A stretch of 64,000 nucleotides of DNA. Origin: Paenibacillus sp. CAA11. Lineage in GTDB: Bacteria; Bacillota; Bacilli; Paenibacillales; Paenibacillaceae. The DNA is taken from assembly GCF_003060825.1 (NCBI RefSeq), contig NZ_CP028922.1:2215001-2279000 (forward strand), written 5' to 3'. Shown here piece by piece: positions 55,317-64,000 of this stretch. Below the pieces are notes generated by a model. The model worked only from the letters and a program-made list of their open reading frames with translations, had not been told where the DNA came from and made no database searches. The stretch's first letter is position 1; the number at the start of each line of letters is the position of its first letter. The translations under genes were made by a program, and so were the position numbers.

Positions 55317-55412
55317 ATGAATGAGCCGCTAATTTCATTTGATCCTATAACTTTTAATTGGATCTGTATGTTTACGGGAAATGTCCATGACGTTGGTACT
55401 GCTCCAAGCAAC

Positions 55413-55455
55413 AAAAAAGATGAGCTTCTCCTTACGAGAGAAGTTCATCTTTTTG
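55413..55455. terminator. Bidirectional terminator between putP and PAP2 gene
   Basis: AAAAAAGATGAGCTTCTC / GAGAAGTTCATCTTTTT around CTTAC. Confidence 0.85.
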
Positions 55456-55480
55456 TTTATGTGCTAAAGATACTTAAGGC

Positions 55481-56092
55481 TTATTTAGAATTCTGGGAGG
55501 CTGCCGAGCCTCTCCAGATTTTGCGTTCAATTCTTTCGTATAGGGCGATAGCCCCTTCGACAGCTCTATTTGCAGTTCGATTATGCGCAAGCAGGCTGTG
55601 TACAATAACAGCGCAGCCGGTACCCAGCAAGGCTCCCGCCAATATATCGGAAGGATAGTGAACGCCCGTATAGACTCTAGAAATGGAGATCAGTGCTGCA
55701 AGCAGCAGCCATAAACTACGAAACTTAAGTCTATTTAAGGCAAAGGTAACTGCTAGAGCAAATGTAAAGTTGGCATGGTCACTAGGAAAAGATGCGTTAG
55801 CAGCGTGGCTAATCAGCTGGATAACCTCGTGCGCAACAAAAGGACGATCACGGGACACGAGGTGTCCGATGACGAAGCTAATGCCGAGCCCGATACAGAC
55901 AGCGATCACGGACTGCACAACCGCCCGCCGATAGTTAGGGCGCCGGGTGAACCAGTAGAGAACCAGGCCGAGTGCGAGAAGATACTGCGCATCCTCGGCC
56001 AGAAAACGCATGATGCTGTTCCACATAGGATGTAGTCCTGCCTGTTCGTTAATGAAGTGGAAAATCTGATAGTCTAAATCGGTTAAAGTCAT
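55481..56092 (-). CDS. PAP2-family phosphatase (undecaprenyl-diphosphatase BcrC/YwoA type)
   Basis: 203 aa, six membrane segments, with the three PAP2 motifs: SRDRPFV (motif 1), NASFPSDHANFTF (motif 2, His) and SRVYTGVHYPSDI (motif 3, Arg and catalytic His). The opening DYQIFHFINEQAGLHPMWN and size match BcrC/YwoA enzymes, which recycle undecaprenyl pyrophosphate for cell-wall synthesis and confer bacitracin tolerance. The last 25 residues are basic and polar. Confidence 0.9.
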   Translation of the reverse strand: MTLTDLDYQIFHFINEQAGLHPMWNSIMRFLAEDAQYLLALGLVLYWFTRRPNYRRAVVQSVIAVCIGLGISFVIGHLVSRDRPFVAHEVIQLISHAANASFPSDHANFTFALAVTFALNRLKFRSLWLLLAALISISRVYTGVHYPSDILAGALLGTGCAVIVHSLLAHNRTANRAVEGAIALYERIERKIWRGSAASQNSK

Positions 56093-56521
56093 AGATGTGT
56101 CTCCTTGTTGTTGGGATCAATGTTGACGATAAGCCCGATTATATACCTAACAAGTAGAAAAATGATTAAGAAAATATTAAATTTTATAATTTAGAGTTAT
56201 TCATAGCGCAGGCCATTTGACAATTGGTCCAGCTTCTCCCAATCTTGCAGACTGCATAAGAAGCACCGGAACTGATTATTAAAATTAGTTCCGGTGCTTC
56301 TTTTTTAGGGCTTATTACCCATATATTTTCATTTATTGATAAAATGTGTAAAAATACTATAGAAGATATCCTATCAACGGAAGCTTCTGCAAGGTATTAG
56401 CCTAAATGGAGGTGCATGAAATTGATAAGGTGATTGGATAAGGGAAAGAATTACATACGGGCGTAGTTGAACTCAGACTTATTAAGCGGCTCTATAACTT
56501 AATTATACAAGGAGAAAAACC
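56093..56521. other. Intergenic region upstream of the P450 gene
   Basis: A strong terminator, AAGAAGCACCGGAACT / AGTTCCGGTGCTTCTT then TTTTTT, lies at 56258-56306 with no gene in front of it; it could end an unseen short transcript or be a leader attenuator. A 9-codon frame GTG 56411 (VHEIDKVIG, behind TGGAGG-like sequence) may be a leader peptide. No fatR/tetR gene is present, unlike the B. subtilis cypB locus. Confidence 0.4.
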
Positions 56522-59500
56522 ATGGCGAAAAATCATGAATTCATTCCACAGCCGAAGACATACGGAATGCTTGGTAACATTCCTTTGATAGATAAGGATT
56601 CACCTTCATTATCCCTAGGGGAGCTTGCTAGAGAGTATGGTCCCATCTTCCGGTTTGAAAGGGTCGGAGGCGAATCCACGATTATCATTACCGGTCACAA
56701 ACTGATGGCAGAGGTGGCGGATGAAACGCGGTTTGACAAGAGTATTGAGGGACCGCTGAGCAAGGTGCGCGCTTTTACCGGTGACGGGCTATTCACGAGC
56801 AGAACGGATGAGCCCAACTGGAGAAGGGCTCATAATCTTCTGCTCCCTGCATTTAGCCAGCAGGCCATGAAAGGCTACCATTCCATGATGGTTGATATTG
56901 CCCTGCAGCTGGTACAGAAATGGGCGAGATTGAATTCGGACGATGTAATCAACGTGCCGGAAGATATGACTAGGCTAACCTTGGATACCATTGGCTTATG
57001 CGCATTTAACTACAGGTTTAACAGCTTTTACCGGGAACAGGCAAACCCCTTCATACAGAGTATGGTCAGAGCGTTGGATGAAGCCATGCACCAAGGAAGC
57101 CGTCTGCCTATTCAAAACAAGCTGATGGTCTCCAAACGCCGTCAATTCCAGCATGATATCAAGTCGATGTTTGCCTTGGCGGATAAACTGATTTCGGACC
57201 GGAGAGAGAAGGGGGATCAGGGGGAGACCGACCTGCTCGCCAGGATGCTGAGCGTCAAGAATCCGGAAACGGGTGAAACACTGGACAGCGAGAATATCAG
57301 GTATCAGATGATCACTTTCCTGATCGCCGGTCATGAAACAACAAGCGGCTTGTTATCCTTTGCTATATACTTCTTGCTAAAGCATCCGGAGGTGTTGGCC
57401 AAGGCGGTTCAGGAGGCTGATGAAGTCATAACAGGTGATGCTCCTACTTATAAAGAGGTAACCCAGCTTAAATATATACGTACAGTGCTTAATGAATCGC
57501 TTCGTTTATGGCCGACAGCTCCAGGCTTCTCCCTATATGCGAAAGAGGATACGGTGATAGGCGGCAAATACGAGATCAAGAAAGGGGAGCAGATCAGCAT
57601 CGTTCTGCCTGAGCTTCATCGGGATAAGGAAGCTTGGGGAGAGGATGCTGAGGAGTTCAAGCCTGAGCGTTTTGCAGAGCCTGGTAAAATTCCTGCCCAT
57701 GCGTATAAGCCTTTTGGCAACGGCCAGAGAGCCTGCATCGGGATGCAGTTCGCACTGCATGAAGCGAACCTTGTGTTAGGCATGATTTTGAAGCATTTTG
57801 AGCTGCTTCCGAATGGTGATTATCAGCTTAAAATCAAACAAACTTTGACTTTGAAGCCGGATAACTTCACGATCCGTGTCAAGCTTCGCAGTCCTCAGAT
57901 GCCTGCTGGAGCAGAGACTGTTCTAAATGCCGATCCTAAGATAGACAATAAGCCTGCTAGGATACAAGAACCTGAGTCGAAGGGTAGTCTCCTAGGTATA
58001 AACAATAGGCCGCTTGTGGTGCTGTATGGCTCCAACATGGGAACTGCGCAGGGAGTAGCCCGTTCCTTGGCCGATACGGCAAGTCTGCATGGCGTCAGAA
58101 GCGAGGTCGCGGCACTGAATGACCGAGTCGGCAAATTGCCGAAGGAAGGGGCTCTATTGATCGTGGCTTCCTCTTACAATGGCAAGCCGACGACAAATGC
58201 TGCTGAGTTCATTCAATGGCTGGACAATTTGGGCGCTGGAGAGCTTGAGGGAGTTACTTACTCGGTATTTGGCTGCGGTGACCGCAACTGGACAAGCACT
58301 TATCAGGATGTGCCAAGGTACATTGACGAGAAGCTGGAACAGAAGGGAGCCAAGCGATTCTCACCGCGCGGAGAGGGAGACGCAAGCTCGGATTTCGAGA
58401 AGCAGCTTGAGGATTGGCAGTCTACGATGTGGGCTGACGCTATTGCCGAATTCGGGCTAACCTTCAATCCCAGTGCGGAGAGAGAGAAGGCCGCGCTTAA
58501 CATTCAATTTGTGAGCAGTGCGGCCGGAACTCCTTTAGCCGAAACGTATGAAGCCGTTCATGCGGCAGTGCTTGCGAATAACGAGCTGCAGCTGGAAGGG
58601 AGTGAGCGAAGCACCCGCCATATCGAACTGAGGCTGCCTGAGGAGGTGTCTTATCAGGAAGGAGATCACCTCGGGGTGCTTCCTAAGAATTCGGAGGCTA
58701 TCGTCAAGCGGGTTCTGCACAGGTTCCAGCTGAGCGGTAATGATCATATTGTGCTGACTGCCAGCGGGCTTAGTGCAAGGCATCTGCCACTAGGTCATCC
58801 AGTGCGGCTGTTTGATCTGCTCAGCGCAAGTGTAGAGCTGCAGGAGCCGGCGAGCCGAGCTCAGCTTCGGGAGCTGGCTTCATATACTGTCTGTCCTCCT
58901 CATAAGAAAGAACTTGAAGCTATGTTGCTTGAGGAGAACTACAAGCGCGAAATTCTGGACAAGAGAATCACGATGCTTGATCTTCTTGAGAGATATGCAG
59001 CTTGTGAGCTGCCATTCGAACGATTTCTGGAGCTGCTTCCTCCGCTAAGACCGAGATACTACTCGATCTCAAGTTCTCCTAAGATTGATGCGAGCCAGCT
59101 AAGCATCACTGTAGCCGTTGTACAAGGACCTGCACGAAGCGGGCAGGGGACTTTTAAAGGAGTAACATCGAATTATTTGGCTGGCCTTAAGCCGGGAGAG
59201 GAAGTCATGGTTTTTGTCCGAACCCCGGAGTCTGGCTTCCAATTGCCGGAGGACCCCGAAGTGCCAATCATCATGGTAGGGCCAGGCACAGGAGTTGCTC
59301 CTTTCCGCGGCTTCCTGCAGGCAAGACATGTACTGAAGCAGCAGGGGCGGTCTTTAGGGAAAGCCCATTTGTATTTTGGATGCAGAAACGACCAAGATTT
59401 TATTTACCGGAAAGAGCTGAATGACTATCAGGAGCAAGGGCTTGTCACCCTTCACACCGCATTTTCCAGGGGGAAGGGGCTACCGAAAGTCTATGTACAG

Positions 59501-59722
59501 CATTTAATGGAACAGGATGCGGAGCAGATTATTCGTGTTTTAGATCAGGGAGGAAGATTATACATCTGCGGAGATGGCAGCGCCATGGCCCCGGATGTGG
59601 AAGCAACGCTGCGCCGTGCCTATAGTTCTGTCCATGGAGCTGATGAACAAGCTGCACGAGAGTGGCTCAACAGACTGCAAGCAAACGGTTACTATGCCAA
59701 GGATGTTTGGGCAGGAATCTAA
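56522..59722 (+). CDS. Self-sufficient fatty-acid hydroxylase CYP102 (P450-BM3 type)
   Basis: A single-chain P450 fused to its NADPH reductase, 1066 aa. Heme domain (1-460): [12 protein letters not shown] oxygen-binding helix, ESLRLWP K helix and [14 protein letters not shown] with the heme-thiolate Cys. FMN domain (about 495-650): [15 protein letters not shown] and [16 protein letters not shown] domain (about 665-1066): [37 protein letters not shown] and the C-terminal YAKDVWAGI with the Trp stacking on FAD. It hydroxylates medium and long fatty acids near the omega end. AAGGAGAAAAACC precedes ATG. Confidence 0.96.
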   Translation: MAKNHEFIPQPKTYGMLGNIPLIDKDSPSLSLGELAREYGPIFRFERVGGESTIIITGHKLMAEVADETRFDKSIEGPLSKVRAFTGDGLFTSRTDEPNWRRAHNLLLPAFSQQAMKGYHSMMVDIALQLVQKWARLNSDDVINVPEDMTRLTLDTIGLCAFNYRFNSFYREQANPFIQSMVRALDEAMHQGSRLPIQNKLMVSKRRQFQHDIKSMFALADKLISDRREKGDQGETDLLARMLSVKNPETGETLDSENIRYQMITFLIAGHETTSGLLSFAIYFLLKHPEVLAKAVQEADEVITGDAPTYKEVTQLKYIRTVLNESLRLWPTAPGFSLYAKEDTVIGGKYEIKKGEQISIVLPELHRDKEAWGEDAEEFKPERFAEPGKIPAHAYKPFGNGQRACIGMQFALHEANLVLGMILKHFELLPNGDYQLKIKQTLTLKPDNFTIRVKLRSPQMPAGAETVLNADPKIDNKPARIQEPESKGSLLGINNRPLVVLYGSNMGTAQGVARSLADTASLHGVRSEVAALNDRVGKLPKEGALLIVASSYNGKPTTNAAEFIQWLDNLGAGELEGVTYSVFGCGDRNWTSTYQDVPRYIDEKLEQKGAKRFSPRGEGDASSDFEKQLEDWQSTMWADAIAEFGLTFNPSAEREKAALNIQFVSSAAGTPLAETYEAVHAAVLANNELQLEGSERSTRHIELRLPEEVSYQEGDHLGVLPKNSEAIVKRVLHRFQLSGNDHIVLTASGLSARHLPLGHPVRLFDLLSASVELQEPASRAQLRELASYTVCPPHKKELEAMLLEENYKREILDKRITMLDLLERYAACELPFERFLELLPPLRPRYYSISSSPKIDASQLSITVAVVQGPARSGQGTFKGVTSNYLAGLKPGEEVMVFVRTPESGFQLPEDPEVPIIMVGPGTGVAPFRGFLQARHVLKQQGRSLGKAHLYFGCRNDQDFIYRKELNDYQEQGLVTLHTAFSRGKGLPKVYVQHLMEQDAEQIIRVLDQGGRLYICGDGSAMAPDVEATLRRAYSSVHGADEQAAREWLNRLQANGYYAKDVWAGI

Positions 59723-59800
59723 TGGCTAAAGTGTGGATAAAGATGGTAGAATGGTTGGACAATTATATGAATGCTATTGTGAAGGGATGATTGTTCAACG

Positions 59801-60778
59801 ATGACGACTGATGTTCTTCAACAAATCGTAAAAAGCTACGGGATACGCCAGCCTGTTATTACTTACCTAAGACATAGTGAGAACCGGACGTATCGCGTAG
59901 AGGATTTGGATGGGCACAAATATCTATTGCGGATTCATCGTCCGGTAAAAGACAGCATGGCAGGTCTTCAGCATACCTATGAGGGGCTGCTGGGCGAACT
60001 TGAGATGTTGGAGAAGCTTGCCGCAAAGAGCCGTCAGAAGATACAGTCTCCCTTACGCCAGCTTAATGGAAATCTGATTCATGTAATGGAGTACGAAGGC
60101 AAGCAGCTGAACAGTTCGATGCTCACTTGGCTGGAAGGCCGGGATATTCAGCGGGAGGATGTTGCCAGCATCGAGATGGCTAAGAAGCTGGGAGCGCAGA
60201 TTGCAGAGCTGCATGCCTTCTTCAGAACGTACAAGTCTGCTGGGCTGCAGCATCGCCCAAGCCAGGACATTGCATATAATGAGCGCATGGTTCACACCGT
60301 CAGACAGGGGATCGAGAAGGGTTTATTCGCTGCAGACGACATCGATACGATTGATGAGACGATACAGCTCATTAATTCCAGGCTTCACAAGCTTGGCATC
60401 ACGGCGGAAACATGGGGACTTATTCATGGCGATCTGGGGGTGGGCAATACAATTATTGACGACACAGGGGAGGCAAGCTTCATTGACTTCGGCTTCTTCG
60501 GGACGGGCTACTATTTAACAGACGTAGCTATGGGGACGTTCATGTTCCCGTCTGGCCACAGGGACGCATTTATGGAGAGCTACTATGATTATTTGGGCGT
60601 GCAGCCTTATGACTTGGAGCTTATAGAAGGTTTCATGCTTGTTGCCATTATAGGCTTCTATGCCTTTGAGCTTGGGAACGAGGCTTTCCATGATTGGATG
60701 CGTGAGCGAATGCCAAAACTGTGTGCAGATTATTGCCGGCCCTACCTATTGGGAGAACGCATTTTTTACAAATTTTAA
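59801..60778 (+). CDS. Aminoglycoside phosphotransferase/homoserine-kinase-like protein
   Basis: 325-aa kinase-fold protein of the APH family: ENRTYRVEDLDGHKYLLRIHRP contains the ATP-binding Lys, GLIHGDLGVGNTII the catalytic loop (Asp and Asn), and ASFIDFGFFGTG the metal-binding DFG-like Asp. Similar proteins (YtmP/SrkA-like) phosphorylate small molecules or proteins; the substrate here is unknown. Not part of an obvious operon: 78 nt after CYP102 and followed by the leuA leader. Confidence 0.85.
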   Translation: MTTDVLQQIVKSYGIRQPVITYLRHSENRTYRVEDLDGHKYLLRIHRPVKDSMAGLQHTYEGLLGELEMLEKLAAKSRQKIQSPLRQLNGNLIHVMEYEGKQLNSSMLTWLEGRDIQREDVASIEMAKKLGAQIAELHAFFRTYKSAGLQHRPSQDIAYNERMVHTVRQGIEKGLFAADDIDTIDETIQLINSRLHKLGITAETWGLIHGDLGVGNTIIDDTGEASFIDFGFFGTGYYLTDVAMGTFMFPSGHRDAFMESYYDYLGVQPYDLELIEGFMLVAIIGFYAFELGNEAFHDWMRERMPKLCADYCRPYLLGERIFYKF

Positions 60779-60872
60779 TTAATACATGGAGCAATAAGAG
60801 AAGGATTTAGTAAATAAGCACTGGCATTTTATAAAGTTATATGTTAGCATATAAAAAATTCAAAATTTCATG

Positions 60873-61170
60873 TGATGATAAGGACCAGTACCTATGGACC
60901 GGTTTCAGAAAGCTGCTGGTTGATGTGAAGCAGCACCTGGTGAATAGGGAACTCCCCTTGGAGCAGCCTGATTGAAATCCTTAATCAAGAATGGTTGATG
61001 GAGACTAGGTTAGGACGGACGGCCCTCCGTTAAAGGGGAAGGGGAGCAGCTCGCTTAAATGGCTGTGTCTCTAAAAAGGGCGTGAACAATGTTCACGAAA
61101 CTAGAGTGGTACCGCGTAGGACAACAGTCTTTCGTCTCTTGATAATTCAAGAGGTGAAAGGCTTTTTTTA
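60873..61170 (+). ncRNA. T-box leader, leucine type
   Basis: tRNA-sensing riboswitch. Stem I begins with the AGTA motif at 60887-60890; on its 3' side AGGGAA-CTC-CCC places CTC (60952-60954, Leu) at the specifier position. The T-box sequence AGAGTGGTACCGCG (61103-61117) pairs with the tRNA 3' end, and a terminator CTTTCGTCTCTTGA / TCAAGAGGTGAAAG with TTTTTTT (61129-61170) follows. Uncharged tRNA-Leu would allow transcription of leuA. The specifier is read by position, not by a computed fold. Confidence 0.9.
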
Positions 61171-61192
61171 TTTATAGAGGGGGAATAATCGT

Positions 61193-62869
61193 ATGTTTGA
61201 CCATCGAAAATATCAGAAGCAGTATTATCTTCCGCCAGTTATGACCTATGATTGGGTGAAGAAGGACAGTATCGAGCAGGCGCCTATTTGGTGCAGTGTA
61301 GATCTTAGAGATGGAAATCAGGCCCTTGCCGCACCTATGGATCTGAGTGAGAAGCTTAAGATGTTTGAGCTCCTTGTAGAGATTGGATTTAAGGAGATCG
61401 AGGTAGCTTTTCCAGCTGCATCGGATACAGAGTTTCAATTCCTGCGGACCATCATAGAGAATCACATGATTCCGGAAGATGTAACGATTCAGGTGATTAC
61501 GCAGGCTAGGGAGCATATTATCCGGCGTACGTTCGAAGCCCTTGAAGGCGTACCTAAAGCGATAGTGCATCTTTATAACTCCACCTCAGAGGCACAGCGC
61601 AGACAGGTATTCCAGAAATCCAAGGAGGAAATAAAACAGCTTGCCATTGATGGGGCCATTTGGGTTCAGAAGTATGCTCAGAAGACCAAAGGAGATTTCT
61701 ATTTCCAATATAGTCCGGAAAGCTTCCCTGGAACTGAAGTTGAGTATGCCCTTGAAATTTGCAATGAGGTTCTAGAGGTGTGGCAGCCGACCCCAGACCA
61801 TAAGGTGATCATAAATATTCCGACGACCGTTGAAAATGCTATGCCGCATATTTTTGCAGGTCAAATTGAGTATATTCACAAGCACTTGCAGTACAGAGAC
61901 AGTGTCGTCCTATCGATTCATCCTCATAACGACCGAGGCTGCGGTGTCTCCGATGCTGAATTTGGAGTGATGGCCGGTGCCGACCGGGTGGAGGGGACTT
62001 TGTTTGGCAATGGAGAACGAACGGGGAACGTTGATCTGATTACGGTAGCTATGAATTTGTATTCTCATGGCGTAGATCCTAAGCTCAAGCTCGGCAATAT
62101 GCCGAAGATTTGTGAGACTTATGAGCAATTGACTAAGATGAAGGTACATGAGCGTCAGCCATACTCTGGCGCACTGGTATTCACTGCTTTCTCGGGTTCA
62201 CATCAGGACGCGATAGCCAAGGGGATGAAGTATAGAGAAGCAGCCCAGAGTGAGTTCTGGGATGTTCCCTATCTTCCGATCGATCCTGCTGATGTGGGGC
62301 GCAATTATGAAACAGAAGTTATTCGGATCAACAGCCAATCCGGCAAGGGCGGAATTGGTTATGTGCTGCAGCACCATTATGGCATTAAGCTGCCTTACAG
62401 CATGAATGAGGAAATGGGCTATCTGGTGAAAGAGGAATCAGACCATAAGCATAAGGAGCTCTCCTCGCAGGAAATCTATCAAGTGTTTGAGAGATCTTAT
62501 CTTGAATTTAGACCGGTGCTTAATGTTGCGGATTTTAGATTTACACGGGAGGAAGAGATCACGGCAGACGTCACCGTGGAATACCAAGGCAAGCAGCAGC
62601 AGATCAGCGGGCGGGGGAAAGGACGACTGGATTCCGTCAGCAATGCCCTAAAACATGAGCTCGGCCTGGAGTTTGTTCTGGAAGACTATGAGGAGCATTC
62701 ACTCGGGAAGGATTCTTCTGCCAAAGCAATAGCCTATGTAGGAATCAAACATCAGGACAACTATTACTGGGGGGCCGGAACAGATGAAGATATTATCCGC
62801 GCCTCGGTCTTTGCACTGACGGTGGCAATCAACAGAATGATAGAACATAAGGGGAGAGCCATTCGTTAA
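61193..62869 (+). CDS. leuA: 2-isopropylmalate synthase LeuA (type 2)
   Basis: First step of leucine synthesis: acetyl-CoA plus 2-oxoisovalerate. Residues 30-300 form the HMGL-type TIM barrel with [11 protein letters not shown] (metal-binding Asp and catalytic Arg), [12 protein letters not shown] and [12 protein letters not shown] (metal-binding His pair), [15 protein letters not shown]. Residues about 430-558 form the regulatory LeuA dimer domain that binds leucine. 558 aa matches the longer LeuA2 class. GAGGGGG precedes ATG. Single gene under the leucine T-box, with a terminator downstream. Confidence 0.94.
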   Translation: MFDHRKYQKQYYLPPVMTYDWVKKDSIEQAPIWCSVDLRDGNQALAAPMDLSEKLKMFELLVEIGFKEIEVAFPAASDTEFQFLRTIIENHMIPEDVTIQVITQAREHIIRRTFEALEGVPKAIVHLYNSTSEAQRRQVFQKSKEEIKQLAIDGAIWVQKYAQKTKGDFYFQYSPESFPGTEVEYALEICNEVLEVWQPTPDHKVIINIPTTVENAMPHIFAGQIEYIHKHLQYRDSVVLSIHPHNDRGCGVSDAEFGVMAGADRVEGTLFGNGERTGNVDLITVAMNLYSHGVDPKLKLGNMPKICETYEQLTKMKVHERQPYSGALVFTAFSGSHQDAIAKGMKYREAAQSEFWDVPYLPIDPADVGRNYETEVIRINSQSGKGGIGYVLQHHYGIKLPYSMNEEMGYLVKEESDHKHKELSSQEIYQVFERSYLEFRPVLNVADFRFTREEEITADVTVEYQGKQQQISGRGKGRLDSVSNALKHELGLEFVLEDYEEHSLGKDSSAKAIAYVGIKHQDNYYWGAGTDEDIIRASVFALTVAINRMIEHKGRAIR

Positions 62870-62909
62870 CACGGTTACTTTGCTTGATAGATGGATCGAA
62901 ACTGACTAG

Positions 62910-62938
62910 GAGGTGGGCGCAGGGCCTGCCTCTTTTTT
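62910..62938 (+). terminator. Terminator after leuA
   Basis: GAGGTGGGC / GCCTGCCTC (two G-U pairs) followed by TTTTTT. Confidence 0.85.
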
Positions 62939-63020
62939 GTATCAGAGGAATGTAATTTGGATAAGAGTAAGGGAATGAGTAATCCGATTGGTTGGAACAT
63001 ATATGTAAAATAATAAATAA

Positions 63021-63198
63021 TTGACAAAAGCGGAGTCTGATGCAATTATAGTCATGTATCTGCTTACCTTTTGTGCAAACGTTTTCCTTGGAAAGTTCTT
63101 GGGATATAAATTCAAATATCATTCTTTATCAGTAGGGCGATATCTAGCAATCTCAACCAAAGAGCAGCAGTAAATCCCTAATTTTGAAAGCGTGTTCA
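63021..63198 (+). promoter_or_regulatory. Candidate amylase promoter and cre site
   Basis: TTGACA (63021-63026) with AATTAT (63044-63049, 17-nt spacer) or TTATAG is a possible promoter. TGAAAGCGTGTTCA (63185-63198) fits the CcpA cre consensus with one mismatch and lies about 85 nt before the start codon, so carbon catabolite repression is likely. The rest of 62939-63282 holds nothing I can name. Confidence 0.5.
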
Positions 63199-63282
63199 GT
63201 ACTGTGGTATGGTTCATTTTCGCTCTGTTTACTCCTAACCCTAGGTTAGTTGTAAAAATAAAGACCATAAGGAGAGTGTTGT

Positions 63283-64000
63283 ATGAAGAGAAAAGTCAGA
63301 CAGTTATGGAGTCTCGTTCTGTTTGCGGCATTGCTGTTGCAGTCCTGGGGCTTTACGGCAGAGGCTCAGACAAGTACGGATATCACACAGCTCGAAAGTC
63401 AGAGTATACATCCGTCCCAAGCATCTAACTATGGGCTTCCGCTTAACACCAAAGACGGTCTTATCTTTCACGCATGGAACTGGTCATTTGAGAGCATCAT
63501 GAACCATCTTCCAGCCCTTGCAGAAGCCGGATTTAAATCGGTGCAGACATCTCCAATTCAGGGCACAAAAGAGAGTTCAACAGAAGGCAGCAAGTGGTGG
63601 GTATTATACCAGCCTGTTAACTTCAAGATAGGCAACAGCCAGCTCGGTACTCGGGAGCAATTCAAGAGAATGTGTGAAGAAGCAGAGAAGTATGGCATTA
63701 GCATTATTGTTGATGTAGTCGCTAACCACACAGGAAATGCAGGCGGTGGAAATCTAACCTATACTCCGGCTGCAAATGTTGATCCTGCCATCAAGAATAA
63801 CAGCAGCTTTTGGCATGAAGCAAGAGGAGTTGAGAATTGGAATGACAGATGGCAGGTCACCCAATGGGGGGTCGGACTGCCTGACCTTAATACGTCTAAC
63901 CAGCAATTGCAGGATATGATCATCTCTTTCATGAATGACGCCATTAATCTGGGCGCCGACGGATTTAGGTTTGATACGGCGAAGCATATTGAGCTGCCTA
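63283..64000 (+). CDS. Secreted alpha-amylase (GH13, AmyE-like), 5' part
   Basis: Truncated by the window end after about 239 codons. A signal peptide (LWSLVLFAALLLQSWGFTAEA, cut after AEA near residue 28) is followed by an AmyE-type GH13 catalytic domain: NTKDGLIFHAWNWSFESIMN, SVQTSPIQGTKE, LGTREQFKRMCEEAEKYGI, DVVANHTGN (conserved region I) and GADGFRFDTAKHIELP (region II, nucleophile Asp). It cleaves starch alpha-1,4 bonds outside the cell. AAGGAGA precedes ATG 63283 by about 8 nt. Confidence 0.93.
   Translation, partial: MKRKVRQLWSLVLFAALLLQSWGFTAEAQTSTDITQLESQSIHPSQASNYGLPLNTKDGLIFHAWNWSFESIMNHLPALAEAGFKSVQTSPIQGTKESSTEGSKWWVLYQPVNFKIGNSQLGTREQFKRMCEEAEKYGISIIVDVVANHTGNAGGGNLTYTPAANVDPAIKNNSSFWHEARGVENWNDRWQVTQWGVGLPDLNTSNQQLQDMIISFMNDAINLGADGFRFDTAKHIELP

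Overview
The window looks like a chromosome segment of a Paenibacillus-type Firmicute. The grounds are the Gram-positive rRNA layout, strong AGGAGG-type ribosome binding sites, frequent TTG/GTG starts, a T-box leader, an AmyE-like amylase, a CYP102 P450 fusion, and a narGHJI–nreABC locus with ywiC. I saw no phage, transposase, CRISPR array or tRNA gene. The name is an inference from gene content; no alignment was run.

Layout. 1-3700: end of a 16S-23S spacer, 23S, 5S and terminator. 3842-8481: a possible beta-mannoside locus (DUF1861/GT108-like protein, then an operon of sugar nucleotidyltransferase, GT4 glycosyltransferase and an alpha/alpha-barrel protein behind a structured leader). 8543-10600: a DUF421 membrane protein and a frameshifted CPA2 antiporter with an attenuator-like leader. 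10686-12530: two diverged copies of a DUF3817 gene remnant flanking an AT-rich C45 acyltransferase-like gene. 12609-19711: selO, a YdcZ transporter pair, a heterodimeric ABC exporter and two small genes missed by length cut-offs. 19769-22243: a secreted pectinesterase-like beta-helix protein. 22560-25015: an Ada-type alkylation repair operon (adaA, adaB, alkA, DUF488).

25088-33908 is a coherent galactan-use locus: a LacI-type regulator, four copies of its probable operator, a sugar ABC importer without its own ATPase, an exported GH30 galactanase-like enzyme and a cytoplasmic GH35 beta-galactosidase. 33990-37800 is an accessory patch (histidine phosphatase, GNAT, HxlR regulator, two NAD(P)-dependent oxidoreductases) whose intergenic gaps carry a recurring short element of the form CCCGTTAGCTCAAYG, sometimes as an inverted pair resembling an integron attC site.

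38232-52742 is an anaerobic nitrate respiration block: ywiC, narGHJI, nreABC (nitrate and oxygen sensing), narK and moaA, with NreC-like palindromes upstream of ywiC, narG and narK. NarK is unusual in carrying a C-terminal PAS domain. A tetR-MFS efflux pair sits inside the block. 52825-64000 holds a decayed surface-protein gene, putP behind a stem that hides its ribosome binding site, a PAP2 phosphatase, CYP102, a phosphotransferase, leucine T-box plus leuA, and the start of an alpha-amylase with a probable cre site.

The items most worth a second look are the GT108-like locus with its leader, the CGTTAGC element patch, the NarK-PAS fusion, and the repeat-flanked C45 gene.
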